Source: an uncultured Clostridia bacterium (lineage in GTDB: Bacteria > Bacillota > Clostridia > Christensenellales > UBA1242). Taken from it: a stretch of DNA of 64,000 nt. Both the position numbers and the translations under genes were made by a program. Location: the NCBI GenBank assembly GCA_934777435.1, contig CAKVNK010000001.1, positions 186,001 to 250,000 on the forward strand, written 5' to 3'. Every line of letters starts with the position of its first letter. The first letter of the stretch is position 1. The notes below the pieces were generated by a model. That model was not told the origin of the DNA. It worked only from the letters and a program-made list of their open reading frames with translations, and did no database searches. Below are positions 1 through 8,558 of the stretch, piece by piece.

Positions 1-55
1 TTGAAACAGAAAAAATTTCACTTAATTCAATTCATATTCAACATAGTTATAACTG

Positions 56-91
56 CAACAAAAAAGAAGACAGATTATCTCTTGTCTTCTT
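56..91 (-). terminator. Intrinsic terminator of rplS
   Basis: A 9-bp stem (64-72 with 83-91) and 10-nt loop, read on the minus strand, is followed by a T-rich run. The hairpin overlaps the rplS stop codon. It is a standard intrinsic terminator and ends the long ribosome-maturation block. Confidence 0.8.
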
Positions 92-419
92 TAACTTTTG
101 CGGCTTTACCTGAAAGATCTCTAATGTAATAGATTTTAGCACGGCGAACTTTTGCTTTTCTTGTTACCACAATTTTTTCAATACGTGGGCTGTGAACAGG
201 GAAAGTTCTTTCAACACCAATGCCAAAAGATACACGGCGAACAGTGAAAGTTTCACGAACACCAGAACCTTTTTTTGCAATTACAACGCCTTCGTATGCT
301 TGGATACGTTCTTTGTCACCTTCTTTGACCTTTACGTTAACACGTACAGTGTCACCAATATTGAAAGGAGTGATGTCATTGCGTAATTGCTCTTTCTCGA
401 TTTGGTCGATAATATTCAT
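75..419 (-). CDS. rplS: 50S ribosomal protein L19
   Basis: Ribosomal protein L19 lies at the 30S-50S interface and contributes to intersubunit bridges. The 114-residue product has the usual family length, the early segment [20 protein letters not shown] and the basic C-terminal segment [20 protein letters not shown]. The ATG is preceded by a strong AGGAGGTAAC Shine-Dalgarno sequence. It is separated from the upstream genes by about 250 nt that hold a -10 box and a structured leader. It is therefore probably its own transcription unit, as in other Firmicutes where L19 controls its own leader. It is the last gene of the trmD/rimM/rpsP neighbourhood. Confidence 0.97.
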   Translation of the reverse strand: MNIIDQIEKEQLRNDITPFNIGDTVRVNVKVKEGDKERIQAYEGVVIAKKGSGVRETFTVRRVSFGIGVERTFPVHSPRIEKIVVTRKAKVRRAKIYYIRDLSGKAAKVKEDKR

Positions 420-433
420 AGTTACCTCCTAAA

Positions 434-483
434 TTTGACGTTCTTGCCTTGGTCGGTAGCGGACCGTCAACAACTTAATTATA
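434..483 (-). promoter_or_regulatory. Putative L19 mRNA leader with -10 box
   Basis: On the minus strand a TATAAT -10 box (478-483) places transcription start near 471. A stem TTGACG/CGTCAA (465-470 with 435-440) then encloses 24 nt beginning GTCCGCTACCGAC and lies just upstream of the rplS Shine-Dalgarno site. Position and closed-stem layout fit the known L19 autoregulatory leader of Firmicutes. I recognise the family by context and cannot run a covariance model. No good -35 box was seen. Confidence 0.5.
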
Positions 484-678
484 GTAACACAAAAAAAACA
501 AACTTGCAAGTGTTTTTTGCAAATTTGTTAAATATATTTACTTTACAGCTAAAATTTAAATCCTTACATAAAATTGAGTTTTATTAATCAAGTTTTTGAG
601 TTTTGTAAAACCAATTTTGGCAATTTGCGTTTCTTTGCCTTATTTTTAAGCAGAATTTAATTAAACTAAAATATGTTT

Positions 679-1167
679 TTATTTTGATTTTGGTGTTGTC
701 AATTTTAGAATTGAACGCAATTTAACCAAATCTTCTGGTGCTAAATCAGCCTTTCCAACTGGATATGCCATTGCCTTGTTTGGATAGATAAATATGTAAG
801 ATTTTGATTCTTTAACCTTTATCATATCTTTATAATAGGCCTTGCCAGTTGCAATTTGTTCACCATGTTTAAATGATGTTAAAGTAAAATAGTCGTCATA
901 AAATTCGTAAACAGACTCGTCTTCCATAATTTTTTTATTATTTTTTTTACCAATAGAAATCAAAACAAAGTATGTGATACCAAGCACCAAACATACCCAA
1001 AGCCAAATGTCAATATAAAAGTTTTCAAAACCAATAAATAGATATAAAGCAAACAAAGTAAGCAAGCCAGCACCACCTACAGATGTTAAAATAATTGCCC
1101 ATACCAAAATTGGATGTAACAATTCGCTTGCAATTTGTGGTGTCATTTTTGTTTTACAACTAAACAT
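679..1167 (-). CDS. YcxB-like membrane protein
   Basis: Small membrane protein of 162 residues with unknown function. Two adjacent hydrophobic helices (about residues 17-43 and 50-70) are followed by a short basic stretch (GKKNNKK). The soluble C-terminal half (about 85-155) contains segments such as YDDYFTLTSF and YIFIYPNKAMAYPVGKADL, typical of the YcxB-type C-terminal domain. It is probably membrane-anchored with a cytoplasmic domain. The start is supported by AGGAGAG 5 nt upstream. It lies between a small membrane protein gene and rplS. Nothing in the context fixes a role. Confidence 0.65.
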   Translation of the reverse strand: MFSCKTKMTPQIASELLHPILVWAIILTSVGGAGLLTLFALYLFIGFENFYIDIWLWVCLVLGITYFVLISIGKKNNKKIMEDESVYEFYDDYFTLTSFKHGEQIATGKAYYKDMIKVKESKSYIFIYPNKAMAYPVGKADLAPEDLVKLRSILKLTTPKSK

Positions 1168-1237
1168 AATTCTCTCCTATTAATGTCTTTATGTTAGCAT
1201 TTTTTAACTTGTTAGTCAATATTTGTGTTAATTTTGT

Positions 1238-1450
1238 TCATTTTTCTGATTTATCTTTACTTTTTTTAGAATATCTTTCAACAAAAATTGCCAAAGGAAT
1301 TGAAAATATGATAATTGTTGGCAACCAAGTAAATATCAAAATGCCCCTTAAAGCAAAGACGTCAACACCGCACCAACATAAAATTGGAATATGTAAAAAT
1401 CCAACTATCACACACAGAATCGACAATACTAAAAATATCCATTTTTTCAT
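1238..1450 (-). CDS. Small two-helix membrane protein, unknown
   Basis: A 70-residue hypothetical protein made almost entirely of two hydrophobic segments (about residues 3-24 and 33-56) with a charged lysine/serine-rich C-terminus (SKKSKDKSEK). The start is placed at the ATG at 1450 because AAAAGGGG lies 5-8 nt upstream. A longer frame to 1498 has no ribosome-binding site. I do not recognise a family. It lies between yraN and the YcxB-like gene, both on the same strand, so co-transcription is possible. Confidence 0.6.
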   Translation of the reverse strand: MKKWIFLVLSILCVIVGFLHIPILCWCGVDVFALRGILIFTWLPTIIIFSIPLAIFVERYSKKSKDKSEK

Positions 1451-1588
1451 AAATTCCCCTTTTGCATTGTAGTGGTTATTGTTCGGTAAACTTTGCATTA
1501 GTTTATAGATTAATTAATATACATCACATACATCAAAAGTTTTCACATTATAAATACAATATTTATTCAAAGTCATTTGTTACATGCT

Positions 1589-1939
1589 TTAAAATGCATT
1601 TTCGATGTGTGTTATTTCATAGTCGTCAATTTGCCCCACTATTGAAATCACATCAAATCGGCAGTTGGTTTCTAACTTTTTGTGTTGTTTTAGATATGAA
1701 GTTGCAACTTGCCTTATTTTATTTTGTTTATGTAAGTTAACCGCTTCCATTGGACTACCAAATGCATTAGACAATCTGGCTTTAACTTCAACAAACACTA
1801 AATAATCACCGTCTTTTGCAATCACATCTATTTCGCCTAGTTGATTTTTATAGTTATTTGCAATTATTTTATAGCCTTTTGCTTGCAAATATTTAGTCGC
1901 AATTATTTCGCCAACCTTTCCATACGTATGTTTTTGCAT
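1589..1939 (-). CDS. yraN: UPF0102 YraN-family nuclease-like protein
   Basis: YraN/UPF0102 proteins have a restriction-endonuclease-like fold and are found beside rnhB in many bacteria; their biochemical role is not settled. The 116-residue product shows the family core GEIDVIAKDGDYLVFVEVKA (about residues 35-54), whose D, E and K form the PD-(D/E)XK-type site. It overlaps the 3-prime end of rnhB by 37 nt, so the two are probably translationally coupled. AGAGGAAG lies upstream of its ATG inside rnhB. The order rbgA-rnhB-yraN is the usual Firmicute order. Confidence 0.9.
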   Translation of the reverse strand: MQKHTYGKVGEIIATKYLQAKGYKIIANNYKNQLGEIDVIAKDGDYLVFVEVKARLSNAFGSPMEAVNLHKQNKIRQVATSYLKQHKKLETNCRFDVISIVGQIDDYEITHIENAF

Positions 1940-2553
1940 TTTTCTTCCTCTATAATATTGCCTAAAAAACTTAATCTATGTATTGGTGTTATGCCAAATT
2001 GTTTTATTGCTTCAATATGCTTTTTTGTGCCATAACCAACATTGTGTTCAAAATCATATTGTGTGTATTTCTTTGCATAATCTACCATTAATTTGTCCCT
2101 ATAAACTTTTGCAACAATGCTTGCACAAGCAATAGCATAACTTGTTGCATCACCTTTGATTATAGGTTTTTCATTTTCACAAATATTTAGTTTAACTGCA
2201 TCAATAAGCAACAAGTCAGGTTTAACTTTACTATGTGCAAAACAATCTGCCATACACTCTTTTGTTGCGTTGAGTATGTTTATTTCATCTATACGCAAAT
2301 TGTCTGCCATGCTCAATGATACAGATATTGCTTTATTTATAATCTCATTATATAGTCTTGCACGGTTTTTAGCAGTCACCTTTTTACTGTCAAACACGCC
2401 GTCTATCATATCATCATATGGCATAACAACACAAGCAGTAACAACCGGACCAGCAAGTGGACCACGCCCCACTTCGTCAATGCCTGCAATATATTTAACA
2501 TTTTCATTTAAAAATTGCTTATCAAAATCAAATATTTCTTTTGTATTTATCAT
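1903..2553 (-). CDS. rnhB: Ribonuclease HII
   Basis: RNase HII cleaves RNA in RNA-DNA hybrids and at single misincorporated ribonucleotides. The N-terminal signature IAGIDEVGRGPLAGPVV carries the first catalytic Asp and Glu. Later acidic motifs include LLIDAVKL and the segment KGDATSYAIACASIVAKVYR. Length (216 residues) is typical. The start is set at the ATG at 2553; a TTG 12 nt upstream is possible, and the Shine-Dalgarno site is weak (GGA only). It directly follows rbgA (stop at 2566) and overlaps yraN, so the three genes are one operon. Confidence 0.95.
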   Translation of the reverse strand: MINTKEIFDFDKQFLNENVKYIAGIDEVGRGPLAGPVVTACVVMPYDDMIDGVFDSKKVTAKNRARLYNEIINKAISVSLSMADNLRIDEINILNATKECMADCFAHSKVKPDLLLIDAVKLNICENEKPIIKGDATSYAIACASIVAKVYRDKLMVDYAKKYTQYDFEHNVGYGTKKHIEAIKQFGITPIHRLSFLGNIIEEEKCKNIRMERLAK

Positions 2554-2565
2554 TTTTTTTTCCAA

Positions 2566-3399
2566 TTATTCCAAACAGATTTTACCAAGTTTACCAGCAC
2601 GGAAATCAGTGAGCAAAATTTTTGCAGCACGTTCAGTGTCAACTTCGCCACCTTTAATCATACAACCACGTTTTTTACCAATACGTTCCAGTAATTCAAT
2701 ATCGTGTGTATAATTAGTTGTATCTACTCCATATTTTGTTTGCAAAATGTTTGAATTAATTTGCATTAAGCGTGCAATAAGTTTGCAGGCAATATCAACA
2801 ATATTCAAAACATCATCTCTAACCGAGCCAACAAACGCAAGATTATATGCTTTTTGTTCGTTTTCAAAAGTTGGCAAAAGTACACCCGGAGTATCCATAA
2901 ATTCAATATTTGCATCAACCTTTATCCATTGCTTGCTACGTGTCACCCCTGCCTTGTTGCCAGTTACTGCTCTACCTTGACCACAAAGGTTGTTAACTAT
3001 TGTTGATTTGCCACTGTTTGGCACACCAAGTACCATTGCACGTGTGATAAAATTAACACCACGTACTTTGTTTTTTTCTTCCTTTTCTTTAAACACTTTT
3101 TTAATTGTGTTTACTATTATTTTTGCATTGCCACTTATAGTTGCGTTTATACTTACACACTCACTGCCATGTGCATTGAAAAACTTTTTAAAGCGGTTTA
3201 TGTCAGCATCGCCGACCAAATCTGCCTTGTTTAAAACATATATAATAGGCTTGTCTTTTATCACTTTAACAAATTCAGGATTAATACAACTTGTTGGACA
3301 TCGTGCGTCTAAAATATAAACAAAGCAGTTGCAAAGTTTGCTATCTGCCTGCATTTGTTTTAATGTCTTATTCATATGCCCAGGGAACCAGTTAATCAT
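2566..3399 (-). CDS. rbgA: Ribosome biogenesis GTPase RbgA/YlqF
   Basis: RbgA is a circularly permuted GTPase needed for late 50S subunit assembly. The permuted order is visible: G4 motif LNKADL near residue 57 comes before G1 GVPNSGKST near 125 and G3 DTPG near 169. The N-terminus INWFPGHMNKTLKQM is the family hallmark (WFPGHM). At 277 residues it is close to the usual 280. AAGGAT precedes the ATG. It heads the rbgA-rnhB-yraN group downstream of trmD/rimM. Confidence 0.96.
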   Translation of the reverse strand: MINWFPGHMNKTLKQMQADSKLCNCFVYILDARCPTSCINPEFVKVIKDKPIIYVLNKADLVGDADINRFKKFFNAHGSECVSINATISGNAKIIVNTIKKVFKEKEEKNKVRGVNFITRAMVLGVPNSGKSTIVNNLCGQGRAVTGNKAGVTRSKQWIKVDANIEFMDTPGVLLPTFENEQKAYNLAFVGSVRDDVLNIVDIACKLIARLMQINSNILQTKYGVDTTNYTHDIELLERIGKKRGCMIKGGEVDTERAAKILLTDFRAGKLGKICLE

Positions 3400-3522
3400 A
3401 ATTTATCCTTTTAACTTTTTGTTTTGCAAAGTATTAATTGTTTTGCTTATTGTCAAATTTTTAAGTGTATATTTTAAGATATTCAATCAAGCATTAACCC
3501 ACAAAACAAGTTTGCTTTTATT

Positions 3523-4059
3523 TTAATCTTTTAATGTTGTTTTAATAGTTTCTTGCTTTAAAATATTATAGGCTTCTAACATTTCTTTTGCTATAACAAC
3601 AAAAGATTCATTAACGCCGGCTTTAATTGCTTCATTTAAAGTGTTTTCAAACTCATCTTTATGAACTTTTATCACCTTTAAATCGTGTTCACGTTCATTA
3701 TCTGTTAAATTTATTCCATTGATATTAGGTGTTTTTGTTGTCAGCACCATGTAATAAACAATTCTATTAAGCCTATTTTTACCAGTGCGTTCATTAACTC
3801 TATATTTTTCTGTTTGATAAAATTTTGTTATTTTATCCGTACTGTCAAGCACAATGCCTGTTTCTTCTTCCACTTCACGCAATAATGCTAAATCAAAATC
3901 TTCACCGTCTTCTACGTGACCACCGGGCAACATATATCCCCAATCAATTTTATCAAGGAAAATATATTCACCATTAAAAATAAATGCCTTAACACGTGTT
4001 ACGGTTTCTTCAATTTGATTTGCTTTTATGTGGTTAGGGTTTATTATTTTTGTTTGCAT
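3523..4059 (-). CDS. NUDIX hydrolase
   Basis: A 178-residue NUDIX family protein; such enzymes hydrolyse a nucleoside diphosphate linked to another moiety. The Nudix box is intact (G..., then EDFDLALLREVEEETGI, about residues 46-69) and carries the REVEEETG metal-binding helix. Substrate cannot be read from the sequence. GGGAGAA precedes the ATG. It lies between trmD and rbgA, a position without a NUDIX gene in the standard Firmicute order, so it is an insertion into this block. Possible substrates include oxidised nucleotides or dinucleotides. Confidence 0.85.
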   Translation of the reverse strand: MQTKIINPNHIKANQIEETVTRVKAFIFNGEYIFLDKIDWGYMLPGGHVEDGEDFDLALLREVEEETGIVLDSTDKITKFYQTEKYRVNERTGKNRLNRIVYYMVLTTKTPNINGINLTDNEREHDLKVIKVHKDEFENTLNEAIKAGVNESFVVIAKEMLEAYNILKQETIKTTLKD

Positions 4060-4154
4060 ATATTCTCCCTTTAATTAAATTTTTGTTTTGGTTTTTTTTA
4101 GTTTAATTATTATTTTTTGTTTATTTTTTTCAAATTAAATATTTTACAAGTGGG

Positions 4155-4883
4155 TTATTTTTTTAATAAATCTGGGCGATTTTGTTTTGTTATTTCCAAC
4201 GCTTGATTGTGCCTAAATTCAGCAATTTTTTTATGGTTGCCACTTAATAAAACTTCAGGCACTTTAAGCCCATTAAAATCTGCTGGACGTGTGTATTGGT
4301 TATATTCAAGCAACGTTAATGTTTCAGTATTTTTAACCTTTTTGCCACGTTTATCTTTGGTTATAGTTTCATGTTCTGTTTGGCTGAAACTTTCTTCAAC
4401 TGTGCTATCTGCACTGATAACCCCTGGCAACAAACGTATAATAGCGTCTGCAACAACCATTGCTGGCAATTCACCACCAGTAAGCACAAAATCACCAATA
4501 GAAAGTTCTTGTATATTAAAGTAATCCAACACACGTTGGTCAATGCCTTCGTAATGCCCACAAATTAAAATCAAGTGCTGTTCAGTTGATAATTCACGTG
4601 CTAAACCTTGATTAAAAACTTTGCCCCGTGGCGACATATAAAATATTTTAGAATTTTCAGTTTTTACTGCTTCGATAGCCTTAAAAAGTGGTTCACACAT
4701 CATAACCATGCCAGCCCCACCGCCAAATGGCATATCATCACATTTATAGTGTGGTGGCAAAGCATAATCACGAATATTTGTTATATTAATTTCAATTTTA
4801 CCATCTTCAACAGCACGTTTAATTATGCTTTCTTTCAATGGTGCAAACATTTCAGGGAATAATGTTAAAATATCTATTCTCAT
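4155..4883 (-). CDS. trmD: tRNA (guanine-N1)-methyltransferase TrmD
   Basis: TrmD makes m1G37 in tRNAs reading CNN codons and prevents +1 frameshifts. The protein begins MRIDILTLFPEMF and contains the SPOUT trefoil-knot segments LICGHYEGIDQRV and SIGDFVLTGGELPAMV, which bind S-adenosylmethionine. Length (242 residues) is usual. Its start overlaps the rimM stop by 4 nt, with a Shine-Dalgarno sequence inside the rimM end. rimM-trmD pairing is conserved across bacteria. Confidence 0.98.
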   Translation of the reverse strand: MRIDILTLFPEMFAPLKESIIKRAVEDGKIEINITNIRDYALPPHYKCDDMPFGGGAGMVMMCEPLFKAIEAVKTENSKIFYMSPRGKVFNQGLARELSTEQHLILICGHYEGIDQRVLDYFNIQELSIGDFVLTGGELPAMVVADAIIRLLPGVISADSTVEESFSQTEHETITKDKRGKKVKNTETLTLLEYNQYTRPADFNGLKVPEVLLSGNHKKIAEFRHNQALEITKQNRPDLLKK

Positions 4884-5380
4884 ATTCTCACGTCCTTAAA
4901 AGTTTGTTCATGAATCAAAAATGCGTCAAGTTCAGCATTAAAAGTTATAATATCTTCAACAAAAGGAATTTGATAACTTACTGCCCCACATTTTATTGTT
5001 AAAATTGTGCTTGCACCATAATCATCATAGTCAACAACTTCGCCCAATTTTTCACCTTTTTCAGATAAAACGGTTTTGTGCAATAAGTCGCTTAAATAAA
5101 GTTTATCTTTATATTCTGCATAATCGTTGCGGTCAATATAAACAGATTGATTCCTAAATTTTTCAGCCATATCACAATCTTTGATTATGTCGATAGTTAA
5201 TGCACAGGCATCATTGTTAAGATTTGCCACAGATTTAATTTCTGCAGGTTGTAAATGTTGTCCAACATAAATTTTTGTAAAGTGTGAAAAATTTGCGTCA
5301 AGGTATTTAACAACCTTAACTGCACCTTTAACGCCATGTGGACGTACAATTTTACCAATTTCTAAAACATTTTTTTCCAT
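4880..5380 (-). CDS. rimM: 16S rRNA processing protein RimM
   Basis: RimM assists maturation of the 30S head through binding S19. It has a beta-barrel N-domain (LEIGKIVRPHGVKGAVKVV at the start) and a C-terminal PRC-barrel domain (LYLSDLLHKTVLS... GEVVDYDDYGASTILTI). Length is 166 residues, normal for the family. GTGGTG precedes the ATG. It is coupled to trmD by a 4-nt overlap. Confidence 0.96.
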   Translation of the reverse strand: MEKNVLEIGKIVRPHGVKGAVKVVKYLDANFSHFTKIYVGQHLQPAEIKSVANLNNDACALTIDIIKDCDMAEKFRNQSVYIDRNDYAEYKDKLYLSDLLHKTVLSEKGEKLGEVVDYDDYGASTILTIKCGAVSYQIPFVEDIITFNAELDAFLIHEQTFKDVRI

Positions 5381-5483
5381 AATTCACCACTTAATTTTTA
5401 ATTGTTTTGATTATTATTTTCATTTATGTGTTTATCTATGTTATGAAACAAAATTAACTATTTTTGTTGTTGGATTGCTCCGT

Positions 5484-6059
5484 TTAATTGTTATTATGTT
5501 CTTCTTTGATAGACGTCACATTTTGTTCAGTTGTATCTGCTGTTTGAGTCAACTTTTTATGTTTTAAATTGATTATTGAGCCAACAATAGCACTAACCAT
5601 TAAAACAATTTCAAGTGAAGCACCAACATATGACGCCAAAATTAACATATAAATGACGTTGCAAAGGTTTCTAACACTGCAAGAAATTTTGTTAACAACC
5701 AATTTGTCAACGCAGAAGCCAACAAAATAGATTGTCATGCCAATCATAGGAAGCAAAGATATTGCACCAGCCCAAGTGAACACACCAATTATTATTGATA
5801 GCACTGCTGATATTGAACCCGTTATAATGATTGCTTTATTATTTTTCTTTTGATTAAAAATATATGTTAAAATTAAAAAGGCAATATCAACCAACAATAT
5901 ATAACCGCCAGTAAACGCCTTTAACAAAAAATAATGTGCACCAAATAATAAGTCCGATAAAATGAGATACAAAAGCAAATTCTTTTTGTTTTTTGCAAAC
6001 ATTGAAATCACATAAAATATATCGGCAATAACAACCAAAATTTGAGATGCAATGTACAA
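5484..6059 (-). CDS. YgjV-like integral membrane protein
   Basis: A 191-residue polytopic membrane protein with about six hydrophobic helices and the N-terminal pattern ASQILVVIADIFYVISMFAK, followed by LSDLLFGAHYFLLKAFTGG. This pattern matches the YgjV inner-membrane family, whose function is unknown. The C-terminal 30 residues are charged. It starts with TTG, supported by GGGGGC about 6 nt upstream. It has its own promoter just behind the rpsP-khpA terminator and is inserted between khpA and rimM, which are usually adjacent. Confidence 0.7.
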   Translation of the reverse strand: MYIASQILVVIADIFYVISMFAKNKKNLLLYLILSDLLFGAHYFLLKAFTGGYILLVDIAFLILTYIFNQKKNNKAIIITGSISAVLSIIIGVFTWAGAISLLPMIGMTIYFVGFCVDKLVVNKISCSVRNLCNVIYMLILASYVGASLEIVLMVSAIVGSIINLKHKKLTQTADTTEQNVTSIKEEHNNN

Positions 6060-6098
6060 AATAAGCCCCCTAAAATAAACGCTCTACTATTTAATATG

Positions 6099-6126
6099 AT
6101 TATAACAAAATTTTGCGTTAAGACAA
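6099..6126 (-). promoter_or_regulatory. Sigma-A-type promoter of the ygjV-like gene
   Basis: Minus strand TTGTCT (6121-6126), 16-nt spacer, TATAAT (6099-6104). The -35 box begins right where the U-tract of the rpsP-khpA terminator ends, so terminator and promoter share bases. Confidence 0.6.
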
Positions 6127-6156
6127 ACAAAAAATGCGAGTATAAACCCGCATTTT
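6126..6156 (-). terminator. Intrinsic terminator of rpsP-khpA
   Basis: Stem AAAATGCG/CGCATTTT (131-138 with 149-156 after 6000) with a 10-nt loop; on the minus strand it runs into TTTTTTG. It ends the rpsP-khpA unit. Confidence 0.75.
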
Positions 6157-6196
6157 AACACCTAGTGTTAAGAATTTCATTAAGAAAATCTTTTGG

Positions 6197-6433
6197 TTAA
6201 GCATTTTTTTCATCAAACTTGATAACAATGCGTGCGTGTTCGCCAGCAGTTGATTTAACAACAGTGCGAATTGCATTTGCAATGCAACCACCGTGGCCAA
6301 TAACAGAACCTAAATCTTTGCTATCAACCTTAACTTTGTAAACCTTGGTCTTGCCTTGGTTTTCTGCTGTAATTTCAACAGCATCAGGGTTAGACACAAG
6401 ATTTTTAACAATGTATTCTAACATTTCTTGCAT
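6197..6433 (-). CDS. khpA: KH-domain RNA-binding protein KhpA
   Basis: KhpA (YlqC) is a single-KH RNA-binding protein that works with KhpB in Gram-positives and affects cell division and many transcripts. The 78-residue product is one KH domain with the GxxG loop in SVIGHGGCIANAIRT (about residues 43-57). AAGGAG lies 6 nt before the ATG. It follows rpsP by 10 nt, the conserved order between rpsP and rimM in Firmicutes. Confidence 0.93.
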   Translation of the reverse strand: MQEMLEYIVKNLVSNPDAVEITAENQGKTKVYKVKVDSKDLGSVIGHGGCIANAIRTVVKSTAGEHARIVIKFDEKNA

Positions 6434-6443
6434 AGCCTACTCC

Positions 6444-6737
6444 TTATGCTTTCTTTTTCTTGTTATTAGTTTTTGGTGTGCTGTTACCTTTAACTTCTAA
6501 CAAGCCAACTCTTTGAAGTAAAGTTTTAGCAGTTTCAGTTGGTTCAGCACCATTTTTTAACCATTTTGAAGCGAGTTCGTTATTGATTTTGATTTCTGCT
6601 GGGTTAGCAAGTGGATTGTAAGTACCGATTTGTTCGATATATTTACCATCACGAGCAACACGTGAATCAGCAACAACAACACGATAGAAAGGTGATTTTT
6701 TGTCGCCCAAACGAGTTAATCTAATTTTAACTGACAT
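6444..6737 (-). CDS. rpsP: 30S ribosomal protein S16
   Basis: S16 is an early-assembly protein of the small subunit body. The protein starts [20 protein letters not shown], the family signature, and ends with a lysine-rich tail (KTNNKKKKA). Length 97 residues is slightly above the usual 80-90 because of this tail. AAGGAG precedes the ATG. A promoter lies between it and ffh, so it can be transcribed apart from the SRP genes. Confidence 0.98.
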   Translation of the reverse strand: MSVKIRLTRLGDKKSPFYRVVVADSRVARDGKYIEQIGTYNPLANPAEIKINNELASKWLKNGAEPTETAKTLLQRVGLLEVKGNSTPKTNNKKKKA

Positions 6738-6792
6738 TTTAGTTCTCCTTTTGTTAATTTACTTTGTTACCTGTAAAGTAATTTCACTTTAC

Positions 6793-6821
6793 ACTTTAAC
6801 ATACTTTTTAATGTGTGTCAA
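6793..6821 (-). promoter_or_regulatory. Promoter of rpsP
   Basis: Minus strand TTGACA (6816-6821), 17-nt spacer, TAAAGT (6793-6798), about 50 nt before the rpsP start. The -35 box is perfect and the -10 box matches 4 of 6 positions. Confidence 0.55.
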
Positions 6822-6872
6822 GCAGTTTTCTAATATTTTTTTAATTTAATTGAAAATTTGGTTTTTTACATA

Positions 6873-8225
6873 TTAGAACTGACCGTTCATTAATTTCTTC
6901 ATAACAGCAAACTTTCCCCCGTTTGCCTTCGGATTTTTTAACATCTTCATCATTTCTTTAGATTGATTAAATTGTTTGATAAGTTGGTTAACATCGCTTA
7001 CTTGCACGCCTGCACCCTTTGCAATACGCTGGCGGCGGCTACCATTGATAATATCTGGGTTTTTGCGCTCTTTATCTGTCATTGATTGAATTATTGCCTT
7101 ATTTTTTTCAAGTTGCTTTTCATCAATTTGGTTTTCAAGGTCACGCAATTTACCACCCATACCAGGCATCATACCAAGCACAGATTTAAGCCCGCCCATC
7201 TTTTTAAGAGAATTAAGTTGTGCGATATAGTCGTTAAAATCAAAACTATTTTCGCGGAATTTACGTTCCATTTCTTGTGCGGTTTTTTCGTCAACAGCTT
7301 CTTGTGCTTTATCAATCAATGTAAGCACATCACCCATACCTAAAATACGGCTTGCCATACGATCTGGGTAGAAAGGTTCAAGGTCAGTCAACTTTTCGCC
7401 CACGCCCACAAATTTAATAGGTTTGCCAATAACTTGACGTATTGAAAGAGCCGCACCGCCACGAGTGTCACCATCGGTTTTGGTAAGCACAACGCCAGTA
7501 ACATCAAGTGCATCATTAAATGCGGTTGAAACTGAAACTGCTTCTTGACCAATCATACTATCAATTACAAGCAAAATTTCAGTTGGCTTGACGGCTTTTT
7601 TAATGTCTTTTAATTCTTCCATTAATTTTTCGTCAATTTGCAAACGACCAGCGGTATCAACAATCACCATATCAAGTGCAAATTTTTCAGCGTAAGCAAT
7701 GGCTTCTTTAACTGTTTTTGTTGGATTTTGTGTGCCACGTTCAAACACATCAATTTGAATTGATTTGCCCAAAACTTTAAGTTGGTCTATTGCTGCTGGA
7801 CGGTAAATATCACACGCAACTAAAAGTGGTTTTTTACCTTCTTTTTTGAGTTTAAGTGCCAATTTGCCACACATTGTGGTTTTACCACTACCCTGCAAAC
7901 CGCACATCATAATAACTGTTGGAGGCTTTGGTGCGATATTGAGTTTTTGATTTTCACCGCCCATTAAAGTTGTTAATTCGTCCCTAACAATTTTGATAAC
8001 TTGTTGTGTTGGTGTAAGGCTTTTTAAAATTTCTTCACCTTGGGCTTTTTCACTAACACGTGCACAAAAATCTTTGGCAACAGAATAGTTAACGTCTGCT
8101 TCCAAAAGTGCCACACGAATTTCACGCATTGCTTCTTTAATTTCAAGTTGTGTCAACTTGCCACGCTTTGTCATTTTGCTGAAAATGTGGTTAAGTCTAT
8201 CACTTAAATTTTGAAAAAATCCCAT
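6873..8225 (-). CDS. ffh: Signal recognition particle protein Ffh
   Basis: Ffh binds the SRP RNA and signal peptides of nascent membrane proteins and docks with FtsY. Order of domains in 450 residues: N domain, GTPase G domain with GLQGSGKTT (about 109-117), DTAGR (about 190), TKTDGD (about 248), then the methionine-rich M domain (GGLKSVLGMMPGMGGKL and a Met-rich C-terminus). It overlaps the ylxM stop as TAATG, so translation is coupled. The order ftsY-ylxM-ffh is canonical. Confidence 0.98.
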   Translation of the reverse strand: MGFFQNLSDRLNHIFSKMTKRGKLTQLEIKEAMREIRVALLEADVNYSVAKDFCARVSEKAQGEEILKSLTPTQQVIKIVRDELTTLMGGENQKLNIAPKPPTVIMMCGLQGSGKTTMCGKLALKLKKEGKKPLLVACDIYRPAAIDQLKVLGKSIQIDVFERGTQNPTKTVKEAIAYAEKFALDMVIVDTAGRLQIDEKLMEELKDIKKAVKPTEILLVIDSMIGQEAVSVSTAFNDALDVTGVVLTKTDGDTRGGAALSIRQVIGKPIKFVGVGEKLTDLEPFYPDRMASRILGMGDVLTLIDKAQEAVDEKTAQEMERKFRENSFDFNDYIAQLNSLKKMGGLKSVLGMMPGMGGKLRDLENQIDEKQLEKNKAIIQSMTDKERKNPDIINGSRRQRIAKGAGVQVSDVNQLIKQFNQSKEMMKMLKNPKANGGKFAVMKKLMNGQF

Positions 8226-8545
8226 TAGTTGTCCTCCAAAATTGATAATAATTCAAACCTTGTTGCCATATCTATGTTGGTTATAGGTTTGTTTTCAATT
8301 ATATTCTTTAACTTGTTATCTCTTGCCACAAAGCCTAAAACTTGTTCATACTTTTCAAGTGAAGATAACGCCTTGTCCAACGCATCTTTAACTGCCTGAC
8401 GTGAAACGCCAAGTTCATCACTTACTTCTGCCAGTGACAAATTGTTGTCAACGTACATTGCAATTATTGTTCTTTGTTTTTCAGTAAGCAGTTTGCCGTA
8501 ATATTTAACCAAAACTGCAATTTTAACCCTTTCTTCTATATTCAT
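8225..8545 (-). CDS. ylxM: YlxM-family helix-turn-helix protein
   Basis: YlxM/p13 proteins are encoded beside ffh and interact with the SRP in some Gram-positives. The 106-residue protein resembles a sigma-70 region 4 helix-turn-helix: LTEKQRTIIAMYVDNNLSLA followed by EVSDELGVSRQAVKDALDKA. AAAGGG precedes its ATG. It sits between ftsY and ffh with a 1-nt stop-start overlap to ffh. Confidence 0.93.
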   Translation of the reverse strand: MNIEERVKIAVLVKYYGKLLTEKQRTIIAMYVDNNLSLAEVSDELGVSRQAVKDALDKALSSLEKYEQVLGFVARDNKLKNIIENKPITNIDMATRFELLSILEDN

Positions 8546-8558
8546 ATTTGCCCTTTAA

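Noticed and set aside
2156..2713. 185-codon plus-strand frame antisense to rnhB and rbgA
   Set aside because: It lies fully over two well-supported conserved genes, has no ribosome-binding site, and its Ser/Ile-rich composition is typical of an antisense shadow.
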